64,000 nucleotides of DNA. It comes from Brugia malayi (taxonomy: Eukaryota > Nematoda > Chromadorea > Rhabditida > Onchocercidae). Positions 62,901 to 64,000 of this stretch are shown here, one piece after another. The first letter of the stretch is position 1. Each line of letters starts with the position of its first letter. The stretch is taken from the NCBI RefSeq assembly GCF_000002995.4, contig NW_025062476.1, positions 2,537,001-2,601,000 of the forward strand, in the 5' to 3' direction. Under the pieces are notes generated by a model, which saw only the letters and a list, made by a program, of their open reading frames with translations, ran no database searches and was not told where the DNA came from. A program made the position numbers and the translations under genes.

Positions 62901-64000
62901 TTCTGAATCATTAAAAATTCATTAATTAATAATTGCAAAATTATTAAAAATATTGATGCTTAGAATTAATAATATTTTAATAATTTAATATTTTCTTATA
63001 TATAATTTATTAAATTGCTGAATAAATATTATAGTAAATTGATCGAATATTTGCTAATTAATAAATTAAAAGTCATAAATAAATTAAAATTAATAAATTA
63101 AATTGGAAGACTTTTCCTATATTTCCGTCAATTTTTGTATTTTTTTTTTCTTCATCTGAAATTTTAAAAACAGTTTTGAAACAGTGTAATAGTGAAATGA
63201 TGAATGAATTGTCGTCTAATTCAAATTTTTTTTTTTTTTTTTTAAATTTTAAATTAAACTTTGTCAAAAATTTTTGACTATTAGCATATAGCACATACTT
63301 ATTAGCCTAATTTTTTTTTGACAATTTTAATCACAATCATAAATTAATATAATTAACTTTAAAAAAATAAATTTTTCAATGACATTTCATTTCTATTTTT
63401 TCCAAATAAAATTTCATTATTATTTTAAAAATTGGTTGGTCAGTTCCAGTTATTTAATTATTAAAGTTTAATTTATTCTATCATTTTAAATATGCAATGA
63501 AATAATTTTCAGTAATTTTATATTCAATGTCACAATTTTTAATTTAAAAAAAATTTCCACCAAATGAACAATCAGCTGTCTAAGACTTTTCATTCAAAAA
63601 AAGAAATGAGGAAGTGAGATTTCATTAAAATAAAGCTAATTTTCATTTTTACTTTTTTAATGAAAATTTAAAATCAATTTTTTAATAAAAATCACAGAGA
63701 TAAAATATTTTTTACTTTTTAATTTTTTTTTTGTTTTGATAAAATTTCTTTTTGTAAAAGGTTGGAAAAACGTGTTTTTACAATGATGATAAAACTAATT
63801 ACTTCCCCCTTTTTTATTTTATTTTTTTTTTTTTGGAACGGACAATTACACCGTACAATTGCGCAAATGTTTCCGTTTAATGGGAAAAATAAAATTTAAT
63901 GAATTATTTGTTTGGGTAAACTAATTGCATACATATTATTGTGAATTCAACAAAAATATAAAATAAATCTTAGCAAATTTATCTTTTGTTATTTCAATAA
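59954..64000. other. AT-rich right flank, upstream of the peroxidase exons
   Basis: No convincing exon is visible. It probably contains introns or the promoter of the peroxidase gene, whose 5' exons and signal peptide have not been found. A small GC-containing hairpin lies at 60710-60731 (arms GGCGCTAA and TTAGCGCC, 6-nt loop). Confidence 0.55.

Overview
The window looks like nuclear DNA of a chromadorean nematode, probably a parasitic one (perhaps clade III, filarial-like; this last step is inference). The base composition is extremely AT-rich with many homopolymer runs. Genes are split into many small exons whose introns mostly end in TTTCAG-type acceptors. Several start codons lie just downstream of a free 3' splice acceptor, as expected for spliced-leader trans-splicing. 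Gene content fits: a nematode-style nuclear receptor, a MLT-7/SKPO-type cuticle peroxidase, a PAT1/PATR-1 decapping factor and an inositol pentakisphosphate 2-kinase. Every gene I could model lies on the minus strand. They are separated by kilobases, so they do not look like an operon.

Layout from left to right: (1) 1650-6062, nuclear hormone receptor with nine coding exons, complete, 557 aa in my model. (2) 6063-21470, about 15 kb without a convincing gene, full of microsatellites, a six-copy 46-bp minisatellite, recent short tandem duplications, a GC-richer island (11.7-12.4 kb) and a candidate C/D-box snoRNA. (3) 21471-25089, a five-exon gene for a 294-aa protein with a possible scramblase/LURP-one-like barrel. 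(4) 25090-36982, mostly AT-rich sequence with two or three coding-like islands that I could not assemble into a gene, plus hairpins. (5) 36983-39935, IPPK, six exons, 446 aa. (6) 44659-49788, PAT1/PATR-1, 13 exons, 768 aa. (7) 53551-59953, animal haem peroxidase, 13 well-supported exons plus one tentative exon; its 5' end is not found in the window. (8) The rest, to 64000, is AT-rich with no gene recognised.

The genes do not form one pathway. They cover transcription control (nuclear receptor), mRNA decay (PAT1), inositol phosphate metabolism (IPPK) and extracellular matrix cross-linking (peroxidase). Exon models were made by hand: each junction was chosen so that frame, phase and GT/AG agree, and total CDS lengths divide by three for the four complete genes. 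Two junctions in the peroxidase break the GT-AG rule and are reported as findings. I found no mobile-element proteins, CRISPR arrays, or rRNA or tRNA genes. I saw no evidence of a wholly new biological system; the best leads are the peroxidase oddities and several compact hairpin or RNA-like elements.
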